Counted from the stretch's first letter, positions 20,495-29,760 are shown. The stretch: 64,000 bases of DNA from Pseudomonadota bacterium (GCA_008501635.1 QQUJ01000010.1:558001-622000), one strand, 5' to 3'. Translations and numbers: made by a program. The notes: generated from the letters alone by a model not told the origin.

Positions 20495-20647
20495 GGTCTC
20501 TTGTGGGCAACGGCCTGTAGGCGCGACCAGCGGAAGACCCTCCCTGCAGCCGGTTTTCGCCGGTCGGTCGTGGGTATTGCATTGACCATGTCATCGTCGT
20601 GCCGAAGCAGCAAAGGGCCTGAAATGCGACCACGCACCGCTTGATCG

Positions 20648-20842
20648 TTAACTCGGGTTTTCCCTGGCGCCCGCTTTGCGGTTGAGAAAATGCTGTGTCA
20701 GAAACTCCTCATCCGCAGGCGAGAGGTCGAAGCGTACGGCAGCCTCCTCGATGCTGCACGCGCTGAAATCACTCTGCTCGATCAACCAGGCGAAGGCGCG
20801 CCGCAGTTCCTCGTGATCCGGCAGTAGGGGGTGGTGCTTCAT
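20648..20842 (-). CDS. Small uncharacterised protein next to JAMM protease
   Basis: This is a 64-residue acidic, probably helical protein (HEELRRAFAWLIEQSDFSACSIEEAAVRFDLSP). It starts 4 bp after the stop of the JAMM gene on the same strand, so it looks like the third gene of a MoeB-JAMM operon. I do not recognise the family. It has no membrane segment and no C-terminal Gly-Gly that would mark a ubiquitin-like sulfur carrier. Tight spacing and a clean frame support a real gene. Confidence 0.65.
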   Translation of the reverse strand: MKHHPLLPDHEELRRAFAWLIEQSDFSACSIEEAAVRFDLSPADEEFLTQHFLNRKAGARENPS

Positions 20843-20846
20843 GCGG

Positions 20847-21269
20847 TCACTGGATGGTGAGTTCCACCGGATGCATCGCCTTATCCGCCCAGCGGAAGCC
20901 CTGCAGCTCGAGGACTCCTTTGGTGTTCAACGAAACGATGAGATAGAGCGCGTCGGGATAGCTGAGGCGTTTGATATCTTCGGCCGAGGGCACGGCAGGA
21001 CTCTCGGGATGGGAGTGATAGATGGCCCACAGCTCTTCGCCGCGTTCGCGCATGGCGCACTGGGCGGTGATCTGCTCGCGGGGGTCCATTTCGTAGCGAG
21101 TGCGGGGATCGGTGGCGACGTTGGTGACCGGGTAGAGACTCGTTGGCACCCCTTTAATGCCGCCAATGAGCCCGCATACCTCGCGTTCGACGTGACACTG
21201 CGCATGGTGCAGGATCTGATTGACGAGCGGGCGGGGCAGAGTGATGGAGGCGAGCTGCTGGGTGCTCAT
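20847..21269 (-). CDS. JAMM/Mov34 (M67) family metalloprotease
   Basis: From the ATG at 21269 the protein has 140 residues. It shows the JAMM zinc-peptidase pattern: the glutamate in REVCGLIGG, then HSHP with the downstream serine and aspartate in SAEDIKR. Bacterial members cleave after the diglycine of small ubiquitin-like sulfur carriers or release products made on them. Its ATG overlaps the stop of the MoeB-like gene by 4 bp, which strongly links the two. An in-frame start at 21344 would overlap MoeB by 79 bp and is not favoured. Confidence 0.92.
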   Translation of the reverse strand: MSTQQLASITLPRPLVNQILHHAQCHVEREVCGLIGGIKGVPTSLYPVTNVATDPRTRYEMDPREQITAQCAMRERGEELWAIYHSHPESPAVPSAEDIKRLSYPDALYLIVSLNTKGVLELQGFRWADKAMHPVELTIQ

Positions 21270-22033
21270 GGGGTGGGCTTCTCCTTGCCAGCGGCTGCGC
21301 AGAGCGGGCAGTGGGGATCCTTGCGCAGGCGAACACTGCGCCACTCCATCGCGTGGACATCGAGCAGCAATAAACGCCCGATCAACGGTTCGCCAACACC
21401 GATCAGAAGTTTCAGTGCCTCGGCGGCCTGTGTAGTGCCGATCATCCCGACGACCGGTGTGAACACGCCGGTTTCGCTGCAGCGCTCGTTGGGCTCGTTT
21501 TCGTCGCGGTAGAGACAGCGGTAACAGGGGCTGTCAGCGACTCGCGGATCGAACACGGTCACCTGCCCCTCGAAGCGGATTGCGGCCCCCGAAACCAGCG
21601 GTTTTCCTGCCGTCCAGCAGATATCGTTGAGCTGGAATCGGGTGGCGAAATTGTCGCTGGCGTCGATGACGACATGCGCCTGTTCGACCTGGGTTCGCAG
21701 CGCGTCTCCCTCCAGTCGATGGGCGATAGGTACCACATCGATCAGGGGATTGATGCGCAGCAGGGTATCCCTCCCCGATTCCACTTTGAGTCGGCCTACG
21801 TCGTCCGTGGCATGGAGGATCTGACGCTGCAGATTGGAAAGATCGACGGTGTCGAAATCGACCAGCGTAATCTGGCCGACCCCGGCGGCGGCCAGGTACA
21901 TGGCCACGGGCGAACCCAATCCCCCGGCGCCGACAATCAGTGCGTGGGAATCAACGAGGCGCTGCTGGCCGTCGAAATCGACCTGCGGCAGCATCATTTG
22001 CCGGTTGTAGCGTAAGAGCTGAGCATCATCCAT
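21266..22033 (-). CDS. moeB: MoeB/ThiF/HesA-family adenylyltransferase (E1-like)
   Basis: The 255-residue enzyme activates the C-terminal glycine of a ubiquitin-like sulfur carrier by adenylation. It has the nucleotide loop GAGGLGSPVAMYLAAAGVG, the VDLSNLQRQ block, the paired zinc cysteines CYRC and CPLC, and the RCSETGVFTPVVG region with the presumed reactive cysteine. No rhodanese domain follows. No MoaD or ThiS gene is in the window, so the partner, and hence molybdopterin, thiamine or cysteine synthesis, is unresolved. The symbol follows overall similarity. Confidence 0.88.
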   Translation of the reverse strand: MDDAQLLRYNRQMMLPQVDFDGQQRLVDSHALIVGAGGLGSPVAMYLAAAGVGQITLVDFDTVDLSNLQRQILHATDDVGRLKVESGRDTLLRINPLIDVVPIAHRLEGDALRTQVEQAHVVIDASDNFATRFQLNDICWTAGKPLVSGAAIRFEGQVTVFDPRVADSPCYRCLYRDENEPNERCSETGVFTPVVGMIGTTQAAEALKLLIGVGEPLIGRLLLLDVHAMEWRSVRLRKDPHCPLCAAAGKEKPTP

Positions 22034-22146
22034 AGGAGTAGAGCGTAGAGGGGGAAGGGGAAAGATGAAAGGTGGTATGGACAGAAGCAGACAACGGTAC
22101 TCACGGAGCCCTTAGCGCCTTACATTGCTTTTGCCTGGGTCCCGGG

Positions 22147-22557
22147 TCAGAGGTACTTGCGCCAGTGCTCGGGACGGTCGTCGCGACAGCCATGGCGCAG
22201 ATGGCGATAACGGTTAATGAAGACCTCGGTGGTATCGAGGAAGGTGTGGTTGGGCAGCTGCAGGTTCTCGAATTCCACCTGTTCGGTGTAGTGGTAGAGC
22301 GAGCGCTTCATGCGCGCCATGAGGCTGTTGTCAAGGTGGAATCCGGCGCGATCCAGCATCGTATTGATGATCTGCAGACGGATGCGACGCAGGTCATACG
22401 TAACCTCGATACGGTGTTTCCCAAGGCGGCGTATGGAATCGATCTCGTCCATTCCGCTCAGATACAGTAGCGCGGTGTGGGCCTGTTCCGGATCAGGGTG
22501 GAGATGGCAGAAACTGATCTCTCGGCGCTTGATGATCTCTAGCTGGTGCTGCTTCAT
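22147..22557 (-). CDS. Uncharacterised conserved-looking protein
   Basis: From the ATG at 22557 (MKQHQLEIIKRREISFCH) this is a 136-residue soluble protein, rich in His, Arg and Leu and probably alpha/beta. It opens with a strand-like segment, then RIEVTYDLRRIRLQIINTMLDRAG and a basic C-terminus (NRYRHLRHGCRDDRPEHWRKYL). I do not recognise the family. The VTYDLRRI...IINTMLDRAGF pattern resembles the fold of small metal- or RNA-binding ferredoxin-like domains, but this is only an impression. It stands alone, with gaps of 113 bp on the moeB side and 161 bp on the prmC side. Confidence 0.7.
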   Translation of the reverse strand: MKQHQLEIIKRREISFCHLHPDPEQAHTALLYLSGMDEIDSIRRLGKHRIEVTYDLRRIRLQIINTMLDRAGFHLDNSLMARMKRSLYHYTEQVEFENLQLPNHTFLDTTEVFINRYRHLRHGCRDDRPEHWRKYL

Positions 22558-22718
22558 AAGCCGGAATGATGACCACTTAGGGGGTGATAAATCAAGGAAA
22601 ACACTCACGAAAACGCCACGATAGCGTGTTGCGACGCAGCAGATTGGCGGTGCACAAGATTAGTCGGTCATGGGCGGCTGGACCTTGATGCGGGTCAATT
22701 GCCGGCGTATCGGGCGGT

Positions 22719-23561
22719 TCAGTCGGGCGCCTGACCGAGGCTCGTACGCTCTATCCCCCCGAGATCGCGATGCGTCTGCACATCGATCAGCCCCGTGTAT
22801 TGCAACAATCTGCGCACCGCCGTGCCCTGCGTAAACCCATGTTCGAGCAGCAGCCATCCCCGTGGTTGCAGGTGATCGATAACGCGCGTGGCGATGGTGC
22901 GAATCGCGTCCATCCCATCCGGCCCCGATTCCAGTGCGGCACGGGGTTCACGGGGTAGATCACCCTGCACCAGGTGCGGGTCATCTTCGGCAATGTAGGG
23001 GGGGTTGCTGACCACCATGTGGAAACGCTGCCCGGCAAGTGGTGTCCACCAATCGCCGTGAACAAAGCGGATGTTCTCCAGGTGCAATCGTCTCGCATTG
23101 ACCGCTGCGGTGGATAACGCCGCCACCGAGTTATCGCTTGCCGTGATCCGGCACCGAGGGCGTTCGCTGGCTATGGCCAATGCGATTGCGCCGCTGCCGG
23201 TGCCGAGGTCGGCGATCGCCCAGTGGGCATCTGCGGGGATTTTCGCCAGAGCAAGCTCCACCAGCAGTTCGGTCTCAGGGCGCGGGATCAGGGTATCAGG
23301 AGAGATGGCGAGTTCGAGTGACCAGAACTCGCGCGTGCCTGTGATGTGGGCGATCGGCTCGCCATGGACACGGCGCTGTAGCAGGTCGTGATACCGCGCA
23401 TTGGCTTCGCGGTCGGGCCGGCTGTCCGGCCAGGTATGCAGGCGGGTTCGGCTCCAGCCGAGCGCATTGGCCAGCAGTATCTCCGCTTCGAGCCGGGAAA
23501 TGGATTGCGCCTCGGCCGAGGCCAGCAGTTCGCGCACCGTGGGCGCCGGTTGATCGCTCAT
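22719..23561 (-). CDS. prmC: Release factor glutamine methyltransferase
   Basis: PrmC methylates the glutamine of the GGQ motif in RF1 and RF2. The 280-residue protein has a helical N-terminal domain and a Rossmann methyltransferase domain with [15 protein letters not shown] and the substrate motif VSNPPY. It overlaps the prfA stop by 4 bp, so enzyme and substrate are translationally coupled, the usual arrangement in gammaproteobacteria. Confidence 0.97.
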   Translation of the reverse strand: MSDQPAPTVRELLASAEAQSISRLEAEILLANALGWSRTRLHTWPDSRPDREANARYHDLLQRRVHGEPIAHITGTREFWSLELAISPDTLIPRPETELLVELALAKIPADAHWAIADLGTGSGAIALAIASERPRCRITASDNSVAALSTAAVNARRLHLENIRFVHGDWWTPLAGQRFHMVVSNPPYIAEDDPHLVQGDLPREPRAALESGPDGMDAIRTIATRVIDHLQPRGWLLLEHGFTQGTAVRRLLQYTGLIDVQTHRDLGGIERTSLGQAPD

Positions 23562-24640
23562 TCTCCCAGCGCGGCCAGCAGGTCCGCCTGATACTCGTTG
23601 GTCAAAGGATCGATGACGGGGTCGAGATCCCCCTCAATGATCTCGTCGAGTTTGTAAAGGGTCAGATTGATGCGATGGTCGGTCACACGTCCCTGGGGGA
23701 AATTATAGGTGCGGATGCGCTCCGAGCGGTCGCCGCTGCCCACCAGTTTGCGGCGGGCCTCGCTCTGCTCCGTGGCCTGCTTGTCCCGTTCGCTGTCGAG
23801 CAGTTTCGCTTGCAGCAGCGTCATGGCCCGAGCGCGGTTTTTATGCTGCGAGCGTTCATCCTGGCACTCGACCACAATGCCGGTGGGCAGGTGGGTGACA
23901 CGCACCGCCGAATCGGTGGTGTTGACGTGCTGGCCGCCGGCGCCGGATGAGCGGTAGGTGTCGATCCTCAACTCGGCAGGATTGATCTCGACCTGGTCGA
24001 TCTCGTCCGGCTCGGGCAGCACCGCAACGGTGCATGCCGACGTATGGATTCGACCCTGCGATTCCGTTTCGGGTACCCGCTGAACACGATGCGCTCCCGA
24101 TTCGAACTTGAGCCGGGCGTAGACCTGGTCGCCGGATACCCGCAGGATCACCTCCTTGTACCCGCCGTGCTCGGCAGCACTGGCACTGATAATCTCGGTG
24201 CGCCAGCCGCGTTCCTCGGCATAGCGGGTATACATGCGGTAGAGGTCGCCGGCAAACAGCGCCGCCTCGGCGCCGCCCGTGCCTGCGCGGATCTCAAGAA
24301 AGACGTTGCAGTTGTCGTTGGGATCGGAGGGCAGCAGGAGAATCTGCAATTCGCGCTCCAGCGACTCGATCTTCTGTTGGGCCGTCTGCAGCTCCTCCTC
24401 CGCCAGGGCGCGGATCTCGGGATCGGGATCCTTGCGCATTGTCTGCGCCGATTCCTGTGCCTGGTTGGCGGCACGATAGTTGCGGAAACAGGCCACCACG
24501 GGATCGATTTGCGCGTACTCGATAGAGAGGTTGCGGAACTGGGTTTGATCGCCGATCACATCGGGGTCGGCCAACAATGCCGCTACTTCTTCATAGCGCT
24601 CGGACAGCGACTCCAGCTTGTTGCGGATAGACGGTTTCAT
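23558..24640 (-). CDS. prfA: Peptide chain release factor 1
   Basis: RF1 ends translation at UAA and UAG. The 360-residue protein has the GGQ catalytic loop in [19 protein letters not shown] and the PET recognition tripeptide in [12 protein letters not shown]. Length is standard. It lies 23 bp from hemA in the conserved hemA-prfA-prmC order. Confidence 0.98.
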   Translation of the reverse strand: MKPSIRNKLESLSERYEEVAALLADPDVIGDQTQFRNLSIEYAQIDPVVACFRNYRAANQAQESAQTMRKDPDPEIRALAEEELQTAQQKIESLERELQILLLPSDPNDNCNVFLEIRAGTGGAEAALFAGDLYRMYTRYAEERGWRTEIISASAAEHGGYKEVILRVSGDQVYARLKFESGAHRVQRVPETESQGRIHTSACTVAVLPEPDEIDQVEINPAELRIDTYRSSGAGGQHVNTTDSAVRVTHLPTGIVVECQDERSQHKNRARAMTLLQAKLLDSERDKQATEQSEARRKLVGSGDRSERIRTYNFPQGRVTDHRINLTLYKLDEIIEGDLDPVIDPLTNEYQADLLAALGE

Positions 24641-24663
24641 GGGGAGGGGATGGTACCGAAAAT

Positions 24664-25917
24664 CTAACGCTTGAGCCGGAAAAGTTCGCGGGCGGCTTCC
24701 AGTAGTTCATCCTGTCCATCCATACCCGCCTCGCGCAGACGCGTGCTGGGCGCGTGAATCAGCTTGTTGGTCAGTGAATGCGCCAGCCACTGGAGGACGA
24801 GGGCCGGATCGTTACCACGTTGCAGTCGCCGCATAGCCGCGTTCAACACCTCCTGGCGGACCGCATCGGCATTGTCGCGATAGGTGCAAATCGTTGCGAT
24901 TGCCCCTAGCGAGCGCAACCAATTCATAAACTGCGAAGTCTGTACATCGATAATCTCCTCGGCCTGCTTCGCCGCCTCACGCCGTGAACGCAGGTTCTCC
25001 TCGATGACTTCCTGGAGGTCATCGACGGTGTAGAGGTAGACATCGTCCAGTTCGCCAACCTCGGGTTCGATGTCACGAGGTACCGCGATATCCACCATGA
25101 GGATGGGTCGGTGTTTGCGCTGTTTGATGGCGCGCTCCGCAGCACCTTTGCCGAGGATGGGCAACTGACTCGCCGTGGAAGAGATGACGATGTCGGCTTC
25201 CGGGAGGTGCGTAGGCATCTCCTTGAGTGCAATCGCATAGCCATCGAATTGTGCCGCGAGTCGGTGGGCGCGTTCGGCGGTGCGATTGGCGACGATCATG
25301 CGACCGATCTGGTTCTCGTGCAGGTGACGCGCCACCAGTTCGATCGTCTCTCCGGCGCCGATCAGCAGCGCGGTCTGACGGCTCATGTCGCCGAATATCT
25401 GTTTGGCGAGGCTCACCGCCGCAAAGGCTACGGAGACGGCGCTGGTACCGATGGAGGTATCGGTTCGGACCTGCTTGGCGACTGAAAAGGTGTGCTGGAA
25501 GAGCTTGCCGAGCAGCCTTCCCAGGGTGCCGGCATTACTGGCCGTGCGATAGGCGTCTTTGACCTGGCCGAGGATTTGCGGTTCGCCGAGGATCATCGAG
25601 TCGAGGCCGCTTGCCACGCGCAGGATGTGACGCACTGCCTCGCTGTCGGGGTGGCGATAGAGAAACGGCTCGATTTCGGCGCGCGAAAGCGAATGGTAGC
25701 GTGACAGCCAGTCGATGACGGCTGTGTCGTCGAGATTTTCCAGCCCGCAGTAGAGTTCGGTGCGGTTGCAGGTGGATATGATCGCCGCCTCGTTGACCGG
25801 CCCGACACCCGTCAGTTCACGCAACGCATCCGCCATACGTTCCGGCGCAAAGGCGATCTGTTCGCGCAGCGCGACCGGGGCGGAGGTGTGGTTGATTCCT
25901 ATGGTTAACAGCGGCAT
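24664..25917 (-). CDS. hemA: Glutamyl-tRNA reductase
   Basis: HemA reduces the glutamyl group on tRNA(Glu) to glutamate-1-semialdehyde, the first committed step of the C5 haem pathway. The 417-residue protein has the N-terminal catalytic domain with STCNRTELY (active-site cysteine), the NADPH-binding block [16 protein letters not shown] and a C-terminal dimerisation helix region. I start it at the ATG at 25917 ([14 protein letters not shown]); a TTG one codon upstream is less likely. It is divergent from the TPR lipoprotein gene. Confidence 0.97.
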   Translation of the reverse strand: MPLLTIGINHTSAPVALREQIAFAPERMADALRELTGVGPVNEAAIISTCNRTELYCGLENLDDTAVIDWLSRYHSLSRAEIEPFLYRHPDSEAVRHILRVASGLDSMILGEPQILGQVKDAYRTASNAGTLGRLLGKLFQHTFSVAKQVRTDTSIGTSAVSVAFAAVSLAKQIFGDMSRQTALLIGAGETIELVARHLHENQIGRMIVANRTAERAHRLAAQFDGYAIALKEMPTHLPEADIVISSTASQLPILGKGAAERAIKQRKHRPILMVDIAVPRDIEPEVGELDDVYLYTVDDLQEVIEENLRSRREAAKQAEEIIDVQTSQFMNWLRSLGAIATICTYRDNADAVRQEVLNAAMRRLQRGNDPALVLQWLAHSLTNKLIHAPSTRLREAGMDGQDELLEAARELFRLKR

Positions 25918-26201
25918 CAAAGTCGGACCTGCAGGGCTAAACAGAAAAATTCTGCGTTATGCCCGGTAGGAATACAAGCGGCCCATGTTTTGGCGGTACC
26001 GGATCAAACACGGGAACCCCGGCTGTCAGGGAGTATCGAACCCCTTGTGCCAGCGGTGTTGAAGGGGCCGTGCTGACCGTTTCCGGTATCTTCGGTATAG
26101 TGCGTCTGTGGTCGCTGCACAGGAGTCTGTGGCTGCCGGATCTGCTGATGGGCCTGATTCCGCCGAGCTTCTCCCTAGTTGTTTTTGCCCGAGTCCGAAA
26201 T
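25918..26201. other. Divergent intergenic region, hemA / TPR lipoprotein
   Basis: This 284-bp gap separates two divergent starts and must contain promoters for both. The plus frame of the TPR gene is open through it but lacks coding character. I see no RNA gene and no clear sigma-70 box pair that I would name. Confidence 0.45.
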
Positions 26202-27920
26202 ATGCGCTTAGTCAATCCCTGGATTCTGCTATCTGCCGCGCTGGCGGTGCTTACCGGCTGCGCGACCGCCGATAGTCCTGTCCCTGCTGCGATGGACCGC
26301 CCCGCACCTCCTTCGCGAGCGGCGGCCAGCGGCGAGCTCTCGCAGGAAGTACTTTACGACATTTTGGTCGGTGAGCTCGCTCACCAGGAGGGCGATTTGA
26401 CCCTGGCCGTGCGCCACTACCTCCACGCGGCCCGCAAGTCACGCGATCCCGAGGTGGCAGAGCGAGCCGCCAGGTTGGTGCTGCAAGCCAGGGATCATCC
26501 CGATGCACTTGAAGCCGCACGTCTCTGGCTTGCCCTGGATCCCGATAATCTGGAGGCGCACCAGGCGGTCGCAATGCTCTATCTGCAAGAGGGAAATGCA
26601 CCGCAGGCAATTCTGCACCTGCAGTATCTGCTCGATGGCGTTGAGCAGCGGCGCAAAGGGGCGGGTTATCTCCTGGTAACCAATTTATTGCAGCGCGGGC
26701 AGGATAAAGCGCTGGCGCTGAAAGTAATCGAGAGGCTGGTCAGTGCGCGAATGGAGGAGCCGGATGCGCTTTTTGCTTACGCGGTGCTCGCGCTCAACGC
26801 CAAACGCAACGACCTGGCGGTGGAACAGGCGGCGCGTGCCATTGCCTTGCGTCCCGACTGGCCCGGCGCCTGGGCGCTGTATGTGCAGGGAATGGCCGCA
26901 CAGGAGAAGTTTGACCTCGCTCTCGCAGAGTTGCAGCAAGCGGTCGAGCGCCATAACGACAACCCGCGTTTGCGCGTCGTGCTGGCGCGCGCGTTGGTGG
27001 AGAACAAACGTTACGAGGCGGCCAACACCCAGTTTGAACTGCTGCTCGAGTTGAGCCCGGACGATGTCGAGGTGATATATCCACTGGCACTACTGGCGCT
27101 CAATATGCGTCACGAAGCCACCGCTGAGCGTTACCTGAAACGACTGGTGGAACTGAATCACCGCGCGGACGAGGCGCATTTCTACCTTGGACAGTTGGCC
27201 GAGTCGGCGAAGCGTTACCCGCAGGCGCGGGACTGGTATCAGAAGGTGGGCGGCGATCAGCATGGTGTCGAGGCGCGTATCCGATCGGCGGTCGTTACCG
27301 CCAAGGAGGGTGATGTCGAAGCGGCGCGCACCCTGTTGCAGTCCCTGCGCTCAGAAAACCGCGACCTGGCGGTACGTCTTTATCTGGCCGAGGGCGAGGT
27401 GTTGCGCGAAGCGGGACGTGTCGAGGCGCAGATCGAGGTCTTGACGGCCGCACTGACCGAATACCCCGGCAACGAGGATCTGCTCTACGCGCGCGCACTC
27501 ACGGCGGAGAAGCTCAATCGCATCGATTGGCTGGAACGCGATTTACGCGAGATTCTCGCCGCCGACGCGGACAATGCCGCAGCGCTCAATGCGCTCGGCT
27601 ATACACTGACGGACCGTACCGATCGTCACACCGAAGCTTTGGGTTACATCCAGCGCGCCCTGGAGTTGGAACCCGATGATCCAGCGATTCTCGACAGTAT
27701 GGGATGGGTGCTCTATCGCCTGGGCCGCAATGTCGAGTCGATTGAGCATCTGCGCAAGGCGCTGGCGTTGGGACACGATGCCGAGATCGCCGCCCATCTG
27801 GGGGAGGTGCTGTGGGTATCCGGCGAACAGAGCGAGGCGCGGATGATCTGGAATAAAGCGCTGGAAAACGCGCCTGATGCGGTGGCAATCCACGAGACGA
27901 TGAAGCGGTTACTGCGCTGA
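26202..27920 (+). CDS. Tetratricopeptide-repeat outer-membrane lipoprotein
   Basis: I start this at the ATG at 26202, where a lipoprotein signal begins (MRLVNPWILLSAALAVLTGC), giving 572 residues; the frame is open for 81 codons upstream without a signal sequence. The mature protein is a string of TPR-type helix pairs from about residue 40 to the end, for example ALNALGYTLTDR and LEPDDPAILDSMGWVLYRLG near the C-terminus. Lipidation and TPR content suggest a periplasmic scaffold on the outer membrane. It overlaps lolB by 1 bp, a common pairing in gammaproteobacteria, but its role is unknown. Confidence 0.9.
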   Translation: MRLVNPWILLSAALAVLTGCATADSPVPAAMDRPAPPSRAAASGELSQEVLYDILVGELAHQEGDLTLAVRHYLHAARKSRDPEVAERAARLVLQARDHPDALEAARLWLALDPDNLEAHQAVAMLYLQEGNAPQAILHLQYLLDGVEQRRKGAGYLLVTNLLQRGQDKALALKVIERLVSARMEEPDALFAYAVLALNAKRNDLAVEQAARAIALRPDWPGAWALYVQGMAAQEKFDLALAELQQAVERHNDNPRLRVVLARALVENKRYEAANTQFELLLELSPDDVEVIYPLALLALNMRHEATAERYLKRLVELNHRADEAHFYLGQLAESAKRYPQARDWYQKVGGDQHGVEARIRSAVVTAKEGDVEAARTLLQSLRSENRDLAVRLYLAEGEVLREAGRVEAQIEVLTAALTEYPGNEDLLYARALTAEKLNRIDWLERDLREILAADADNAAALNALGYTLTDRTDRHTEALGYIQRALELEPDDPAILDSMGWVLYRLGRNVESIEHLRKALALGHDAEIAAHLGEVLWVSGEQSEARMIWNKALENAPDAVAIHETMKRLLR

Positions 27921-28543
27921 TGCGAATACCGAGCACTGGCCTGCTGCTGGTCCTGCTGGCGGGCTGCGCCGCAACGCCGCTACCACCGCCAGCCATGCCC
28001 GCCGAGCAGGCATGGCTGCAGCGCGAGACCGAGCTGCGCTTGCTGGAGAGCTGGACCTTGAGCGGTCGTCTGGCAATCAGTAATGGGGATGAGGCCTGGA
28101 ATGCGAGCCTGTATTGGTCACAACACCCCGAGGGTTACGAGATTTCAGTTGTCGCACCCCTGGGCGGCGGAAGTTTGCAGCTGCGCGGTGGTGCCGGGGG
28201 CGTGGTGCTGCAAACGTCTGATGATGGGTTGTATCAGGCGCAAGACCCCGATGCACTGATTCTGGAGGTGTTGGGTCTGCAGATTCCTGTTTCGGGGCTG
28301 CGCTACTGGGTGCTGGGTATGCCGCAATCAGGTGTTGCACGGACAATCAGTCTGGACCCCTGGGGGCGACTGGCGGAGCTGCAGCAGGCGGATTGGCGAG
28401 TTGAGTTCCTCCGCTATCGCGAAACCAACGGCGGCAGCCTCCCCGACAAACTGTTCATGCGCAACGAGCATTTCGAGGTGCGGCTGGTGATCAGTGACTG
28501 GGAATTACCTGCCTTGCCCCTGCCCGCCCAGGCAAGGCGCTAG
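27920..28543 (+). CDS. lolB: Outer-membrane lipoprotein receptor LolB
   Basis: LolB takes lipoproteins from the periplasmic carrier LolA and inserts them in the outer membrane. The 207-residue product has a signal with the lipobox LLAGC, then the LolB fold with WTLSGRLAISNGDEAWNASLYW and the GLRYWVLGMPQ block. The start overlaps the preceding stop (TGATG). It lies directly before ispE, the usual order. Confidence 0.96.
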   Translation: MRIPSTGLLLVLLAGCAATPLPPPAMPAEQAWLQRETELRLLESWTLSGRLAISNGDEAWNASLYWSQHPEGYEISVVAPLGGGSLQLRGGAGGVVLQTSDDGLYQAQDPDALILEVLGLQIPVSGLRYWVLGMPQSGVARTISLDPWGRLAELQQADWRVEFLRYRETNGGSLPDKLFMRNEHFEVRLVISDWELPALPLPAQARR

Positions 28544-28547
28544 CACC

Positions 28548-29390
28548 GTGTCGTTCTCCGCTCGGTGGCCGGCCCCGGCCAAGCTCAATCTGATGCTGCA
28601 TGTTACGGGGCGGCGTACCGATGGTTACCATGAGTTGCAGACCGTATTTCAGTTCCTCGATTTTGGTGACTCTCTAACCTTTACGCTGCGCGAAGATGAA
28701 CAGGTGCGCAGGGTCTCTGAAATCGGTGCTGTTCCCGCCGCCCAGGATCTCGTTGTTCGCGCCGCACGACTACTGCAGGCCCAGACCGGGTATCGATGCG
28801 GTGTGGACATCGCCATTGAAAAGCGCATTCCGATGGGGGGCGGGTTGGGCGGGGGCAGCTCGGACGCTGCGACCACCCTGGTGGCTTTGAACACGCTCTG
28901 GAAGCTGGGGCTTGGAGTTGACGCGTTGGCCCGATTGGGCCTGCAACTTGGGGCGGATGTCCCCGTCTTTGTGCGGGGGTCTGCCGCCTGGGCGGAAGGT
29001 GTTGGCGATCAGCTGCAAGTCATTGATCTGCCTGAACCTTGGTATTTGGTGATTTCTCCTGATTGTTCCGTGTCTACCGCTGCTGTTTTCGCGGATCCAG
29101 AATTGACACGGGATACGGTGCCAATCAAAATAGCCGACTTTCTTTCGGCCGGCGGCCGGAACGACTGTGAGGCAGTCGTTCGCGCCCGTTACCCGGCGGT
29201 GGCCGCGGCGCTGGATTGGCTCGATCAATACGCGGTAGCGCGGCTCACAGGGACGGGCAGCAGTGTCTTTGCCTCATTCGCCGACAAGCGCTCAGCCGCA
29301 GACCTGCTGGCGCATCTGCCACCGGCCTGGCAGGGTTTCGTCGCCAAAGGCTGTAATCGATCGGCGTTGCTGGACCGGTTGGCGGGCTAG
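28548..29390 (+). CDS. ispE: 4-diphosphocytidyl-2-C-methyl-D-erythritol kinase
   Basis: IspE phosphorylates CDP-methylerythritol in the MEP isoprenoid pathway. From a GTG at 28548 (SFSARWPAPAKLNLMLHVTG) it has 280 residues. The GHMP-kinase ATP loop PMGGGLGGGSSDAATTL and the C-terminal LTGTGSSVFASF are present. The upstream open frame to 28494 overlaps lolB and lacks homology. It stands 4 bp after lolB. Confidence 0.97.
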   Translation: MSFSARWPAPAKLNLMLHVTGRRTDGYHELQTVFQFLDFGDSLTFTLREDEQVRRVSEIGAVPAAQDLVVRAARLLQAQTGYRCGVDIAIEKRIPMGGGLGGGSSDAATTLVALNTLWKLGLGVDALARLGLQLGADVPVFVRGSAAWAEGVGDQLQVIDLPEPWYLVISPDCSVSTAAVFADPELTRDTVPIKIADFLSAGGRNDCEAVVRARYPAVAAALDWLDQYAVARLTGTGSSVFASFADKRSAADLLAHLPPAWQGFVAKGCNRSALLDRLAG

Positions 29391-29403
29391 CGACTCGCCT
29401 GGG

Positions 29404-29457
29404 CGCTGCGACGCTGGCCCCGCAGGGGCGAGGGCCGAAGGCCCGAGTAATCCTGGC
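29404..29457 (+). repeat. Partial core of the tRNA-linked repeat, upstream of tRNA-Gln
   Basis: Positions 29408-29457 closely match the right-hand core of the unit downstream of tRNA-Gln (GCGACGCTGGCCCCGCAGGG, then GAGGGCC, and TAATCCTGGC at the end). Only nine bases of the Gln-type tail (AATCCTGGC) remain before the sequence diverges. No tRNA lies immediately upstream, so this may be a relic of an older tandem copy. Confidence 0.75.
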
Positions 29458-29499
29458 CGGTCATGTCATGCCGGGGCAGGATCGAGAGGGAGGTTCAGT

Positions 29500-29574
29500 T
29501 GGGGTGTAGCCAAGCGGTAAGGCACTGGTTTTTGGTACCAGCATTCCCAGGTTCGAATCCTGGCACCCCAGCCA
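29500..29574 (+). tRNA. tRNA-Gln (TTG)
   Basis: A full cloverleaf of 75 nt can be drawn. The acceptor stem TGGGGTG pairs with CACCCCA, the anticodon stem CTGGT/ACCAG encloses the loop TTTTGGT with anticodon TTG, and the T-arm is CCAGG-TTCGAAT-CCTGG. The CCA end is encoded. It lies between ispE and prs, a frequent tRNA-Gln position in gammaproteobacteria. Confidence 0.97.
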
Positions 29575-29760
29575 AATTTAGTGATCACCGCCAGAAACGG
29601 CAAGGTTGATTCAGGCGGTGAGGTTGATTGGTGCCAGGGTTTGAACCGTGAAGGTTCGACAAGCCGCCGCGCAGCGGTGGCGAAGAACAGCGACGCGAAA
29701 GCGACGCTGGCCCCGCAGGGGTGAGGGCCACAGGTCCGAATAATCCTGGCACCCCAGCCA
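29556..29760 (+). repeat. tRNA-linked 186-bp repeat unit with duplicated tRNA-Gln 3' end
   Basis: The last 19 nt of tRNA-Gln (29556-29574) occur again exactly at 29742-29760, 186 bp downstream. At 29630-29647 lies an inverted copy of the T-arm and acceptor strand (16 of 18 positions match). The segment 29653-29741 is a GC-rich core shared with the Tyr locus (GCGAAGAACAGCG, AGCGACGCTGGCCC). The unit has no coding character. It ends 79 bp before prs and may be transcribed from the tRNA promoter. Confidence 0.85.
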
